From the NCBI GenBank assembly GCA_964230195.1, contig CAXRGH010000103.1, positions 1 through 34,736 on the forward strand: DNA of 34,736 nt, read 5' to 3'. Both the position numbers and the translations under genes were made by a program. Below the pieces are notes generated by a model. The model made no database searches. It had not been told where the DNA came from and saw only the letters and a list, made by a program, of their open reading frames with translations. Shown in pieces: positions 1 through 6,704 of this stretch; position 1 is the stretch's first letter; the number at the start of each line of letters is the position of its first letter. This DNA is from CAXRGH01 sp964230195 (lineage in GTDB: Bacteria; Pseudomonadota; Gammaproteobacteria; Enterobacterales; Alteromonadaceae).

Positions 1-75
1 ATCTCCTTGCTTATACCGATCCCATATCAATGCTTTTTGTTGAGGTGAATAGTAAATACGTTTTCTTCGGCTCAT
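1..75 (-). CDS. IS30-family transposase, N-terminal fragment (partial at window edge)
   Basis: The minus strand from the ATG at 75-73 encodes 25 residues before the window ends. They begin MSRRKRIYYSPQQKALIWDR and continue YKQGD. This matches the N-terminal helix-turn-helix region of IS30-family transposases as I remember them, which typically start with a basic stretch followed by Y-Y-(S/T)-x-x-Q-K-x-L-x-W-D-R. A strong Shine-Dalgarno (AAGGAGG, minus strand, around 84-90) lies upstream at normal spacing, so the start looks genuine. The DDE catalytic core would lie outside the window, so whether the element is intact cannot be judged. Confidence 0.75.
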   Translation of the reverse strand, partial: MSRRKRIYYSPQQKALIWDRYKQGD

Positions 76-130
76 AACAACGTCCTCCTTATTTAAGGAT
101 AGCGTTGCATCCACCAATTGAAATCACAGC
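1..130 (-). mobile_element. Left-truncated IS30-family insertion sequence (5' end only)
   Basis: The window opens inside an insertion sequence whose transposase reads leftward off the edge. Upstream of its start codon, positions 103-130 read on the minus strand contain TTCAATTGGTGGATGCAAC, which resembles the terminal inverted repeats I remember from IS30-family elements. I therefore place the outer end near position 130. That end is an inference, because the other inverted repeat and any target-site duplication lie outside the window. Confidence 0.55.
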
Positions 131-451
131 ACAAAGCGGCCGGTCATTCTTCAACTAATATGCACTTTTTGCATCTTCCTGATTTATTGAATTTACAAAA
201 TCATTAAATGTTACACACCGTTCTATAACAGGCATAAAAGTTATAATTTTCTCGACAGGCTAAAAAACAGGCAAAAAAAATGCCTAGAAAATATATTCTA
301 GGCATTCGGATTGCTTAAAGTACTGTCTAAGCCGGATTAAATCCGACCTTTGCCTCTCTAACTTTTTGACATTCCCCTTTTTGGGTTAATACCTTGGCCA
401 CATGGCTCGTTTTTCATCAACAGAATCGAATGAATTGAGGATACATACGGG
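131..451. other. Gene-poor stretch between the IS end and a decayed gene
   Basis: No complete gene is visible in these 321 bases. Features are the terminator hairpin at 273-304 and, just upstream of it on the minus strand, an open frame of about 30 codons (roughly 390 to 296). That frame contains LERQRSDLIRLRQYFKQ, has no start codon, and runs into the terminator stem. It may be a gene remnant, chance, or the body of a small RNA ending at the terminator. The 131-240 part is AT-rich and shows nothing I recognise. Confidence 0.4.
273..304 (-). terminator. Rho-independent terminator, minus strand
   Basis: Bases 281-289 (tgcctagaa) and 296-304 (ttctaggca) form a perfect 9-bp stem with a 6-base loop. 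On the minus strand the stem is followed by eight T residues (complement of the A tract at 273-280). It would end leftward transcription from the pgpA / pseudogene region before the IS element. Confidence 0.8.
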
Positions 452-764
452 TTATTCAATAACCTGAATAGAGCCTTGGATTAATTGTAGGTAAGCCGTG
501 TAAGGTAAGACTAGTGTATCCGCCGCAGACGATAATATGAAATCAAGAAATACAATTGGCACACCATCTCCCGTAGCGATAATATTCGCTTGATGGCGTG
601 GCTCTCCATAAACCAAACAAAAGTTGTAAACAGCGCCGCTGTATACAGGTGGAATAGTTTGACACTAGTTTTTTGAACTGCCGTAAGTGACTATTATGTT
701 ATCGCGCTGGGCGTCAACGGTTTTCATTATGCCGCATGAAATACAAGCGAGACACATATTTCAA
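452..764 (-). pseudogene. Decayed YceK/YidQ-family (DUF1375-type) lipoprotein gene
   Basis: One minus-strand frame reads CGIMKTVDAQRDNIIVTYG, then an in-frame TAG at 667-665. It continues in the same frame with IPPVYSGAVYNFCLVYG and FLDFILSSAADTLVLPY, and ends with TAA at 454-452. The P-x-Y-S-G segment and the late LD-x(2)-(L/F)-S-x(2)-x-DTL-x-LP motif match the small outer-membrane lipoproteins YceK and YidQ of E. coli, in length as well as motif. An ISCG lipobox-like sequence comes just before the mature part. A Shine-Dalgarno (AAAGGAG) sits seven bases before a TTG at 764, but that TTG is in a different frame from the lipobox. So the signal peptide seems frameshifted as well as the body interrupted. 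Two independent lesions favour a dead gene. A sequencing error in one place would not explain both. Confidence 0.55.
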
Positions 765-807
765 GATACAACTCCTTTTGAAATAGATGTCAACGAATAA
801 TAAATTC

Positions 808-1302
808 CTAAATTATTGCGTATACAAGCGCTAGATGAATAACAGCACAAGCCAATATGCCGGCGATGATATCGTCAAGCATAATACCGATCCCACCGTG
901 AACATGTTTATCTATCCATTTGATTGGCCAGGGTTTAACGATATCAAAGAAGCGAAATAGTATAAAACCTACTGCGAGATTAGTGACGGTCATGGGCACC
1001 ATGACCATCGTAATCATCATCCCTGCTATCTCATCCCAAACAATCGCTGGATGATCATGAACTTCCATTGCCTTTGCTGTTGTATGGCACAAATAAACGC
1101 CAATCAGACACGCAAACAGAGTGACAGAAAGGTACGCTGATAATGACAAGAAGGACATTGCATATACCAAAGGTAAAGCAGCTATGGTTCCAAAAGTACC
1201 AGGTGCAAACGAAACACAACCTGATCCGAAGCCCAATGAAAGGAAGTGTAATGGATGTTTTAACGACACTTTATTCAGAGCATTCTTCTTCGAAGTGGTC
1301 AT
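808..1302 (-). CDS. pgpA: Phosphatidylglycerophosphatase A
   Basis: PgpA is an inner-membrane enzyme that removes the phosphate from phosphatidylglycerophosphate to make phosphatidylglycerol. The protein carries the family landmarks in order: GFGSG near the N-terminus, APGTFGT, a Y-L-C-H stretch, HDHPAIVWDEIAGM (the conserved acidic/His segment), FRFFDIVKPWPI, and HGGIGIMLDDIIAG, with several hydrophobic membrane segments between. About 165 residues is normal for the family. The frame is open back to a GTG at 1332. I prefer the ATG at 1302 (MTTSKKNALNK...), because its N-terminus then has about the length seen in E. coli. Either choice overlaps the 3' end of thiL, so the two genes are probably translationally coupled. 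It is the last intact gene of the minus-strand block. Confidence 0.93.
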   Translation of the reverse strand: MTTSKKNALNKVSLKHPLHFLSLGFGSGCVSFAPGTFGTIAALPLVYAMSFLSLSAYLSVTLFACLIGVYLCHTTAKAMEVHDHPAIVWDEIAGMMITMVMVPMTVTNLAVGFILFRFFDIVKPWPIKWIDKHVHGGIGIMLDDIIAGILACAVIHLALVYAII

Positions 1303-2248
1303 AACCATTAATTTCCGTTGTGTAGGCTTCACCGTCTAATGTCAAGCGGAGCTTTTCATTCAATCCTGCAATTTGTCCAATGCAGGTCGCACTGACATTG
1401 GCATTCACTAGCGCAAGTTCTAACTGCCCTTTAAGACTTTCTGGAACCGTGAACAATAATTCGTAATCATCCCCGCCATTCAATGCATATTGATAAGCTT
1501 GTTCTGCTGAAACCGTTTGCGTCATGGCGTGAGATAAGGGTAGTTTATCAACGTGCACTAGAGCACCACATTGAGATGCATAAAGGATATGTTTTAGGTC
1601 GGATAACATACCATCAGATACATCAATACAGGAAGAAGCGATTCTTCTCAACATGGTACCTACCAGTACTCGCGGCGAGGGATTATTTAATCGGTCAAGC
1701 GCAAAGTTTTTATGACTTGGATGCGCATGCACCAACCCTTTACAAATATCTAAACCAAGCGCCGCATCACCAAGAGATCCAGAAACATACAGTAAATCAC
1801 CGGGTTTCGCACGAGAACGGGTCAATGCTTGATCCTTCGGTATGAATCCATGAGCGGTAATCGTAATTGAAAGCGGCCCTTTTACGGTATCACCACCGAT
1901 TAACTGAACCGAGTAATACTCACTCATTTGTTGGATACCCAGCGAAAATTCGTGTAACCACTGTTCGTCATGTTCAGGAATTGATAACGATAAACTTAGC
2001 CATGCGGGTTCTGCCCCCATGGCTGCAAGATCACTAAGGTTGACCGCAACGGCTTTTTGCGCCACTAATATTGGCGGCGTAGATTCTGGAAAGTGTATTC
2101 CATTAACAAGCGTGTCTGTCGTAACCGCAAGAGATTGCCCCTCGGGAATATCGGTAATAGCACAATCATCACCAATGCCTAGTGCCACATCTCTACGTTG
2201 AAAACTACGCCCCTGGAAGTAGTTTTCAATAATAGAAAATTCACTCAT
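1271..2248 (-). CDS. thiL: Thiamine-monophosphate kinase
   Basis: ThiL phosphorylates thiamine monophosphate with ATP to give thiamine diphosphate, the active cofactor, in the cytosol. The 325-residue product starts MSEFSIIENYF and shows the PurM/AIRS-superfamily signatures: IGDDCAI near residue 26 and TTDTLVNGIHFP near 43 (metal and nucleotide binding), VNLSDLAAMGAEP near 70, IGGDTVKGP near 116, the SGSLGDAALGL segment, DVSDGML, and GGDDYELLF near the C-terminus. Length and motif order are standard. It begins three bases after nusB ends and overlaps pgpA, an arrangement (nusB-thiL-pgpA) common in gammaproteobacteria. Confidence 0.96.
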   Translation of the reverse strand: MSEFSIIENYFQGRSFQRRDVALGIGDDCAITDIPEGQSLAVTTDTLVNGIHFPESTPPILVAQKAVAVNLSDLAAMGAEPAWLSLSLSIPEHDEQWLHEFSLGIQQMSEYYSVQLIGGDTVKGPLSITITAHGFIPKDQALTRSRAKPGDLLYVSGSLGDAALGLDICKGLVHAHPSHKNFALDRLNNPSPRVLVGTMLRRIASSCIDVSDGMLSDLKHILYASQCGALVHVDKLPLSHAMTQTVSAEQAYQYALNGGDDYELLFTVPESLKGQLELALVNANVSATCIGQIAGLNEKLRLTLDGEAYTTEINGYDHFEEECSE

Positions 2249-2251
2249 GAA

Positions 2252-2674
2252 TTAATCTTTCTCGTGTTGACGTAACTTGCGTACTGCTTTGTCCAGCACA
2301 CCATTGATAAATTTGTGGCTTTCCTCAGCACCAAAGGCTTTCGCAAGTTCAATGGCCTCATTGATAACGACACGATATGGCACATCAATACGATGGACCA
2401 ACTCATACGTAGCAATACGAAGAATCGCTTTTTCAATGGGATCAATCTCTTCAGGAAGGCGTCCTAAATAAGGCTTAATAGATGCATCCAAGTCCCCAAG
2501 CTGTTTAACAATGCTACGGAATAGTTCTTGGAAATAAGGCATATCCACTTTCGTCATGTCGTTGGACGTCGCAAGATGCAACTCAACTTGAGCAATATCA
2601 TTACCGCTCATATGCCACGAGTAGAGTGCCTGTACTGCTAGCTCTCTTGCTAAGCGACGTGCTGAAGGCTTCAC
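2252..2674 (-). CDS. nusB: Transcription antitermination factor NusB
   Basis: NusB binds boxA RNA with NusE (ribosomal protein S10) and helps RNA polymerase read through in rRNA operons. The 140-residue protein opens KPSARRLARELAVQALYSW, the Arg-rich helix typical of the family, and holds the central AILRIATYEL and C-terminal PYRVVINEAIELAKAFG helices, followed by FINGVLDKAVRKLR. The length matches E. coli NusB (139). It sits three bases downstream of ribH and three bases upstream of thiL, so it is clearly part of the same transcript. Confidence 0.97.
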   Translation of the reverse strand: MKPSARRLARELAVQALYSWHMSGNDIAQVELHLATSNDMTKVDMPYFQELFRSIVKQLGDLDASIKPYLGRLPEEIDPIEKAILRIATYELVHRIDVPYRVVINEAIELAKAFGAEESHKFINGVLDKAVRKLRQHEKD

Positions 2675-2677
2675 AAA

Positions 2678-3151
2678 TTATGCCCCCGCAATTTGGTCAA
2701 CAACATTAACCATTTCAAGAGCACCCATTGCAGCTTCTGCACCTTTATTACCCGCTTTCGTTCCTGAACGCTCAATGGCTTGTTCAATCGAATCCGTTGT
2801 AATTACACCAAAAGACACTGGAATTCCATACTCTAGCGACACCTGCGCTAGACCTTTGTTACATTCGCCGGCAACAAAATCAAAGTGAGGCGTACCGCCG
2901 CGGATAACAGCACCAAGTGCAATAATGGCATCATACTGACCTTTCTCGGCTAGTTTTTTTGCAACCACAGGTAATTCGTACGCGCCTGGTACGCGAACCA
3001 AAGTGATATCATCATCGCTGACTTCACCGTGACGCTCTAATGTATCCAACGCACCATCAACTAAACTTTCGACAACAAAGCTGTTGAAACGCGCCACAAC
3101 CAAGGCAAACTTTTTGCCTGTCGCTCGGATATTACCTTCAATGATTTTCAT
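2678..3151 (-). CDS. ribH: 6,7-dimethyl-8-ribityllumazine synthase
   Basis: Lumazine synthase condenses 3,4-dihydroxy-2-butanone 4-phosphate with the ribityl-aminopyrimidine to form 6,7-dimethyl-8-ribityllumazine, the penultimate step of riboflavin synthesis. It usually assembles into 60-subunit capsids or smaller pentamers. Visible motifs are ARFNSFV (substrate contact), VPGAYELP, ALGAVIRGGTPHFDFV with the catalytic histidine in TPHF, FGVITTD and the GNKGAEAA motif near the C-terminus. The product has 157 residues, as in E. coli. It is separated from ribB upstream by 96 bases holding a perfect hairpin, and from nusB downstream by three bases. Confidence 0.97.
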   Translation of the reverse strand: MKIIEGNIRATGKKFALVVARFNSFVVESLVDGALDTLERHGEVSDDDITLVRVPGAYELPVVAKKLAEKGQYDAIIALGAVIRGGTPHFDFVAGECNKGLAQVSLEYGIPVSFGVITTDSIEQAIERSGTKAGNKGAEAAMGALEMVNVVDQIAGA

Positions 3152-3204
3152 AAATTCTCACCCTGTCAAAAAATGGCCGCCATGATAGCACAGCGAACCG
3201 TCAA

Positions 3205-3229
3205 TCTTGAACCCAAATATGGTTCAAGA
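3205..3229 (-). repeat. Intercistronic hairpin between ribB and ribH
   Basis: CTTGAACC at 3206-3213 and GGTTCAAG at 3221-3228 are exact inverted repeats around a 7-base loop, with one further T-A pair outside. The hairpin lies in the only sizeable gap (96 bases) of the rib block, about 20 bases past the ribB stop. No U tract follows on the minus strand, so it is not a classical terminator. An RNA-processing or stability element, or a weak attenuator, is possible. Confidence 0.5.
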
Positions 3230-3247
3230 ATCAATATATTTCATCAA

Positions 3248-4369
3248 TTATGCGTCAGATTCCGGATTAACGTACTCAACCACCTCTAATCCCCAGCCTG
3301 ACAACGCGTGGTATTTTTTAGGCTTGCTGAGTAAGCGCATTTTTGAAACACCAAGAGACGCCAAAATTTGACACCCTATCCCAACGGTACGTGATGTTCC
3401 CTGCCATTTTGCCGCTGTTGGCAATTCGCCTTTATCTTCCGCTTCAAATTGCTTTACCTTGGCAATTAAATCGTCGTTTGTTTCTTGGTTGCCTAAGACA
3501 ACAAGCACACCGTCCTCTTTGGCGATTTTTGCCATTGCTTTTGGCAGGCTTAAGCTGCGCTCAAGCGAGCGTTCGGAGCCCAATAAATCACTAAACGTAT
3601 TTTGTAAATGCACGCGAACAAGGGTTGGCTCCTCAGGCGTCACTTCACCCTTGGTTAAGGCGAAATGAATTTGTTTATCAATGTCATCTTGGAATGTTAC
3701 CAAGTTAAATTCGCCAAACTCTGTCTCTAGTTTACAACTTGCAACCTGCGTGACCGTAGTTTCGTTAAGGTTACGGTATTCAATTAAGTCAGCAATGGTT
3801 CCCATTTTGAGACCGTGTTTTTTAGCAAAAACTTCCAGCTCAGGTCTTCTTGCCATACTGCCGTCTTCATTGAGAATTTCGACAATAACAGCGGCTGGCT
3901 CACACCCAGCCATTCTTGCCAAGTCAACGCCGGCTTCGGTATGGCCTGCACGATTTAATACGCCGCCAGGCTTCGCTATAAGCGGGAAAATATGACCCGG
4001 TTGCACGATATCACTGGCTTTTGCGTCCTTAGCAACAGCGGCCAAAATCGTTGTTGCTCTGTCGGCTGCTGATATCCCAGTGGTAACCCCTTGCGCAGCT
4101 TCAATGGAGACTGTGAAATTGGTGGAAAACTGGGCGTTGTTATTGTCGACCATCAAGGGAAGGTTCAGCGTTTGACAACGTTCTGCAGTCATGGGTAAAC
4201 AGACGAGACCTCGGGCATGACTGACCATAAAATTAATGGCTTCTGGTGTTACATGTTCAGCGGCCATGATGATATCACCCTCATTCTCACGATCCTCGTC
4301 ATCCATTAAGATAACCATCTTACCTAAACGAATATCGTCAATGATCTCTGCTGCCGTGTTCAATGCCAT
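3248..4369 (-). CDS. ribB: 3,4-dihydroxy-2-butanone 4-phosphate synthase fused to a degenerate GTP cyclohydrolase II domain (RibBX-type)
   Basis: Residues 1-203 are an intact RibB domain that converts ribulose 5-phosphate to the four-carbon riboflavin precursor. The acidic loop (DDEDRENEGDI, about 23-33), the HARG motif (51-54) and RAGHTEAGVDLARMAG (140-155) are all present. Residues 205-370 keep the fold of GTP cyclohydrolase II but not its chemistry. Where active RibA reads VRVHSECLTGD-x-FGS-x-RCDCG, this protein has VRVHLQNTFSDLLGSERSLE (251-270), so all three zinc-binding cysteines are gone. The catalytic RQEGRGIGL segment is replaced by GNQETNDDL. The C-terminal IGCQIL...RLLSKPKK part survives. 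It is therefore called ribB rather than ribBA. A separate ribA should exist elsewhere in the genome. Confidence 0.93.
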   Translation of the reverse strand: MALNTAAEIIDDIRLGKMVILMDDEDRENEGDIIMAAEHVTPEAINFMVSHARGLVCLPMTAERCQTLNLPLMVDNNNAQFSTNFTVSIEAAQGVTTGISAADRATTILAAVAKDAKASDIVQPGHIFPLIAKPGGVLNRAGHTEAGVDLARMAGCEPAAVIVEILNEDGSMARRPELEVFAKKHGLKMGTIADLIEYRNLNETTVTQVASCKLETEFGEFNLVTFQDDIDKQIHFALTKGEVTPEEPTLVRVHLQNTFSDLLGSERSLERSLSLPKAMAKIAKEDGVLVVLGNQETNDDLIAKVKQFEAEDKGELPTAAKWQGTSRTVGIGCQILASLGVSKMRLLSKPKKYHALSGWGLEVVEYVNPESDA

Positions 4370-4392
4370 AATTTACTTCTCTCTTATACCAC

Positions 4393-5052
4393 TTATTTTA
4401 AATAACCGTGTTCGGCAAGAAATGCCATACTGATATCAGACGATTCGCTATGCGCCGCCTTGTCTCCTAACAATAATCTCTCTAGATAGCGCGCAATAAC
4501 ATCCACTTCTAGATTCACCTTTGTGCCCGCCTCGTAAACGCCAATAATGGTTTCTTGCATTGTATGTGGTACCAAAGTTAACAAAAACGATGCCCCGTCC
4601 ACTTGATTTACTGTCAAACTGACGCCGTCGACGGTAATCGAGCCTTTGTGAGCAATATACTTAGCAAGGTCATCCGGTGCTTTTACCCAAATTTCTACCG
4701 CTCGCGCGTTTTTACTGATACTAACGATTTCACCGACACCATCGACATGGCCGCTGACAATGTGACCGCCTAGTCTAGCATTGGCTTGTAGCGCTTTTTC
4801 CAAGTTAACGGGTTGACCTTCGGTGTAATCGGAAAATCCTGTGCGTTTGATGGTTTCAACGGAAACATCAGCCTCATAATAATGGTCACTGTAGGCAACG
4901 ACGGTCAAACAAACACCGTTTGTCGCAATACTGTCACCAAGGGCGACATCCCCCATATCCAAGGATGGACAGGCTATTTTTAAGCGAATATCGCCACCCT
5001 TTGGTTGTAGACTTTCAATCACACCTTTTGCTTCAATGATTCCGGTAAACAT
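4393..5052 (-). CDS. ribE: Riboflavin synthase, alpha chain
   Basis: Riboflavin synthase dismutates two molecules of dimethyl-ribityllumazine to riboflavin and the pyrimidine precursor. The 219-residue protein shows the expected internal duplication. The first lumazine-binding barrel starts MFTGIIEAKG and includes ATNGVCLTV. The second starts around residue 97 with HIVSGHVDGVGEI and includes SITVDGVSLTVN. MFTGII at the extreme N-terminus is diagnostic. It lies 16 bases downstream of ribD and 23 bases upstream of ribB, so the reading order follows the pathway. Naming is confused across species, because the E. coli gene has been called both ribC and ribE. The function is not in doubt. Confidence 0.96.
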   Translation of the reverse strand: MFTGIIEAKGVIESLQPKGGDIRLKIACPSLDMGDVALGDSIATNGVCLTVVAYSDHYYEADVSVETIKRTGFSDYTEGQPVNLEKALQANARLGGHIVSGHVDGVGEIVSISKNARAVEIWVKAPDDLAKYIAHKGSITVDGVSLTVNQVDGASFLLTLVPHTMQETIIGVYEAGTKVNLEVDVIARYLERLLLGDKAAHSESSDISMAFLAEHGYLK

Positions 5053-5068
5053 AGTTGTATCTCTCTGA

Positions 5069-6220
5069 TTATTCCAGATTAGACGAGGTAGCGTCTGCGG
5101 TTAACATGGTTATTTTGATATCTTGCCCCACTGTTTCGACTTTCTGTACGTCGAATCGATAAGATTGGGACAATTCGGTGAGTTCCGGCAATGATACCAT
5201 TGCTTTAGCGCTATCGCCCAACAGTTTTGGTGCTTGATATTGGATGAGCTGATCCACCAAACCATTGGTCAGTAAGGAACCGGCAAGTTTCGCACCTGCC
5301 TCAACCCACACGTGATTGATCTCAAACTGTGTAGCCAGCGCATCAAACACCTTTGCAACATTCAATCCTTGCGAAGAGTTTTCCACTGTTAGGTAGCGCA
5401 CTCTAGGTGACGTAAAAGGTGTTCGAGTTTTGTGACTGACCAGAATAATCTCCCCCTCCGATTGGAACAGTGGCTCATCACCAGTGAGTCTATGATGCTG
5501 GTCCAGAATAACTCGAATGGGTTGTCGGGCATGGCCACGATTAGCGTTCTCATAGTATTGAGCATCGACCTCAGTCAGTTGATTTGGTCGAAAGGTCAAT
5601 GAGGCTTGGTCCGCAAGTACTGTTTCTGCAGTTGATAGGATGGCACAACTCATGCCTCGGTGGTTTTGAACATCTTGCCGTGCAAGATCAGACGTTATCC
5701 ATTGACTCTTGCCATTTGCCAAGGCAATTCGACCATCCAGACTCGTGGCGAGTTTTAAGGTCACAAAAGGGCGATTGGTGCGCATGCGCTTCAAAAATCC
5801 CAAATTGAGCATTTCTGCTTGTTCACGCAACACGCCAACACAGATTTCAATGCCATGAGATTCCAACCGACGAATACCACGTCCAGCGACTTGAGGGTTT
5901 GGATCTTTCATTGCAATCACCACACGTGCAACCTTTGCTGCCACTAATGCATCCGCGCACGGGCCGGTTCTTCCGGTGTGACTGCAGGGTTCAAGTGTGA
6001 CATAAACGATTGCACCTGCTGCCTTATCACCGGCCATTGCGAGCGCGTGAACTTCAGCGTGAGGGGTTCCCGCCTTCTTGTGCCAACCTTCACCCACAAC
6101 CTCGCCATGATTGACAATGACACAGCCTACATTTGGGTTAGGCGTTGTAGAGTAGCGGCCCTGTTCAGCCAGTTTGATAGCCCGTAACATGTATTGACGA
6201 TCAAGCTCCATCTGATTCAC
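5069..6220 (-). CDS. ribD: Bifunctional diaminohydroxyphosphoribosylaminopyrimidine deaminase / 5-amino-6-(5-phosphoribosylamino)uracil reductase
   Basis: RibD carries out the second and third steps of the pyrimidine branch of riboflavin synthesis. The N-terminal deaminase domain (about 1-145) has the zinc site HAEVHAL together with EPCSHTGRTGPC, plus TPNPNVGCVIV and DPNPQVAGRG. The C-terminal reductase domain (about 150-370) has RPFVTLKLATSLDGRIA, SQWITS, TVLADQ and WVEAGAKLAGSLL. The start appears to be a GTG at 6220 that overlaps the nrdR stop (GTGA). An ATG three codons further in (6211) is the alternative. The length of 383 is normal. The nrdR-ribD coupling is widespread in gammaproteobacteria. 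Confidence 0.96.
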   Translation of the reverse strand: MNQMELDRQYMLRAIKLAEQGRYSTTPNPNVGCVIVNHGEVVGEGWHKKAGTPHAEVHALAMAGDKAAGAIVYVTLEPCSHTGRTGPCADALVAAKVARVVIAMKDPNPQVAGRGIRRLESHGIEICVGVLREQAEMLNLGFLKRMRTNRPFVTLKLATSLDGRIALANGKSQWITSDLARQDVQNHRGMSCAILSTAETVLADQASLTFRPNQLTEVDAQYYENANRGHARQPIRVILDQHHRLTGDEPLFQSEGEIILVSHKTRTPFTSPRVRYLTVENSSQGLNVAKVFDALATQFEINHVWVEAGAKLAGSLLTNGLVDQLIQYQAPKLLGDSAKAMVSLPELTELSQSYRFDVQKVETVGQDIKITMLTADATSSNLE

Positions 6221-6672
6221 TTGTCATCTCCAAGTTTGGCAATCTCTTCACCGAATTCTCGAATATCTTCAAATGAACGATAGACGGATGCAAAGCGCAC
6301 GTATGCCACTTTATCTAATTCTTTTAACGCATCCATAATCAAATTCCCTAACAACTCTGTGGCAACTTCTCGCTCCCCAGTGGCACGCAAACAAGACTGA
6401 ATACGAGAAATGTGTTGTTCTATGGCATCGATACCAACAGGACGTTTCTCAAGCGCACGCAGCATACCTGAGCGTAGCTTTTCTTCGTTGAATGGCTCTC
6501 TACTACCATCCCGTTTCACCACACGTGGCATCACAAGTTCGGCGACTTCAAACGTGGTAAATCGCTCGTGACAAACCGCGCACTCACGACGGCGACGGAT
6601 ACTATGACCGTCTGATACTAGACGAGAGTCAATCACCTTAGTTTCTTGTGTTGAACAAAAAGGACAATGCAT
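6217..6672 (-). CDS. nrdR: Transcriptional repressor NrdR
   Basis: NrdR is a nucleotide-sensing zinc-ribbon repressor of ribonucleotide reductase genes. It senses ATP and dATP through an ATP-cone domain and binds paired NrdR boxes. The zinc ribbon is complete, with Cys3, Cys6, Cys31 and Cys34 in MHCPFCSTQETKVIDSR and RRRRECAVCHERFTTFE. The ATP-cone follows from about residue 49 (VVKRDGSREPFNEEKL) to about 139 (VAYVRFASVYRSF). The 151-residue length is typical. The stop overlaps the ribD start by four bases. Upstream, only 32 bases separate it from the SMP-30 gene, with a GGAGAGG ribosome site inside the gap. Confidence 0.97.
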   Translation of the reverse strand: MHCPFCSTQETKVIDSRLVSDGHSIRRRRECAVCHERFTTFEVAELVMPRVVKRDGSREPFNEEKLRSGMLRALEKRPVGIDAIEQHISRIQSCLRATGEREVATELLGNLIMDALKELDKVAYVRFASVYRSFEDIREFGEEIAKLGDDK

Positions 6673-6704
6673 GGCCTCTCCTTCTGTAAATTAATCGTTG
6701 TCTT

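Noticed and set aside
1483..1845. 120-codon plus-strand frame inside thiL
   Set aside because: It lies antisense to a highly conserved gene, has no ribosome site, and is a shadow of thiL codon structure.
4370..4392. FMN riboswitch ahead of ribB
   Set aside because: Only 23 bases separate ribE and ribB, and no RFN-element core sequence is seen there or before ribD or nrdR.
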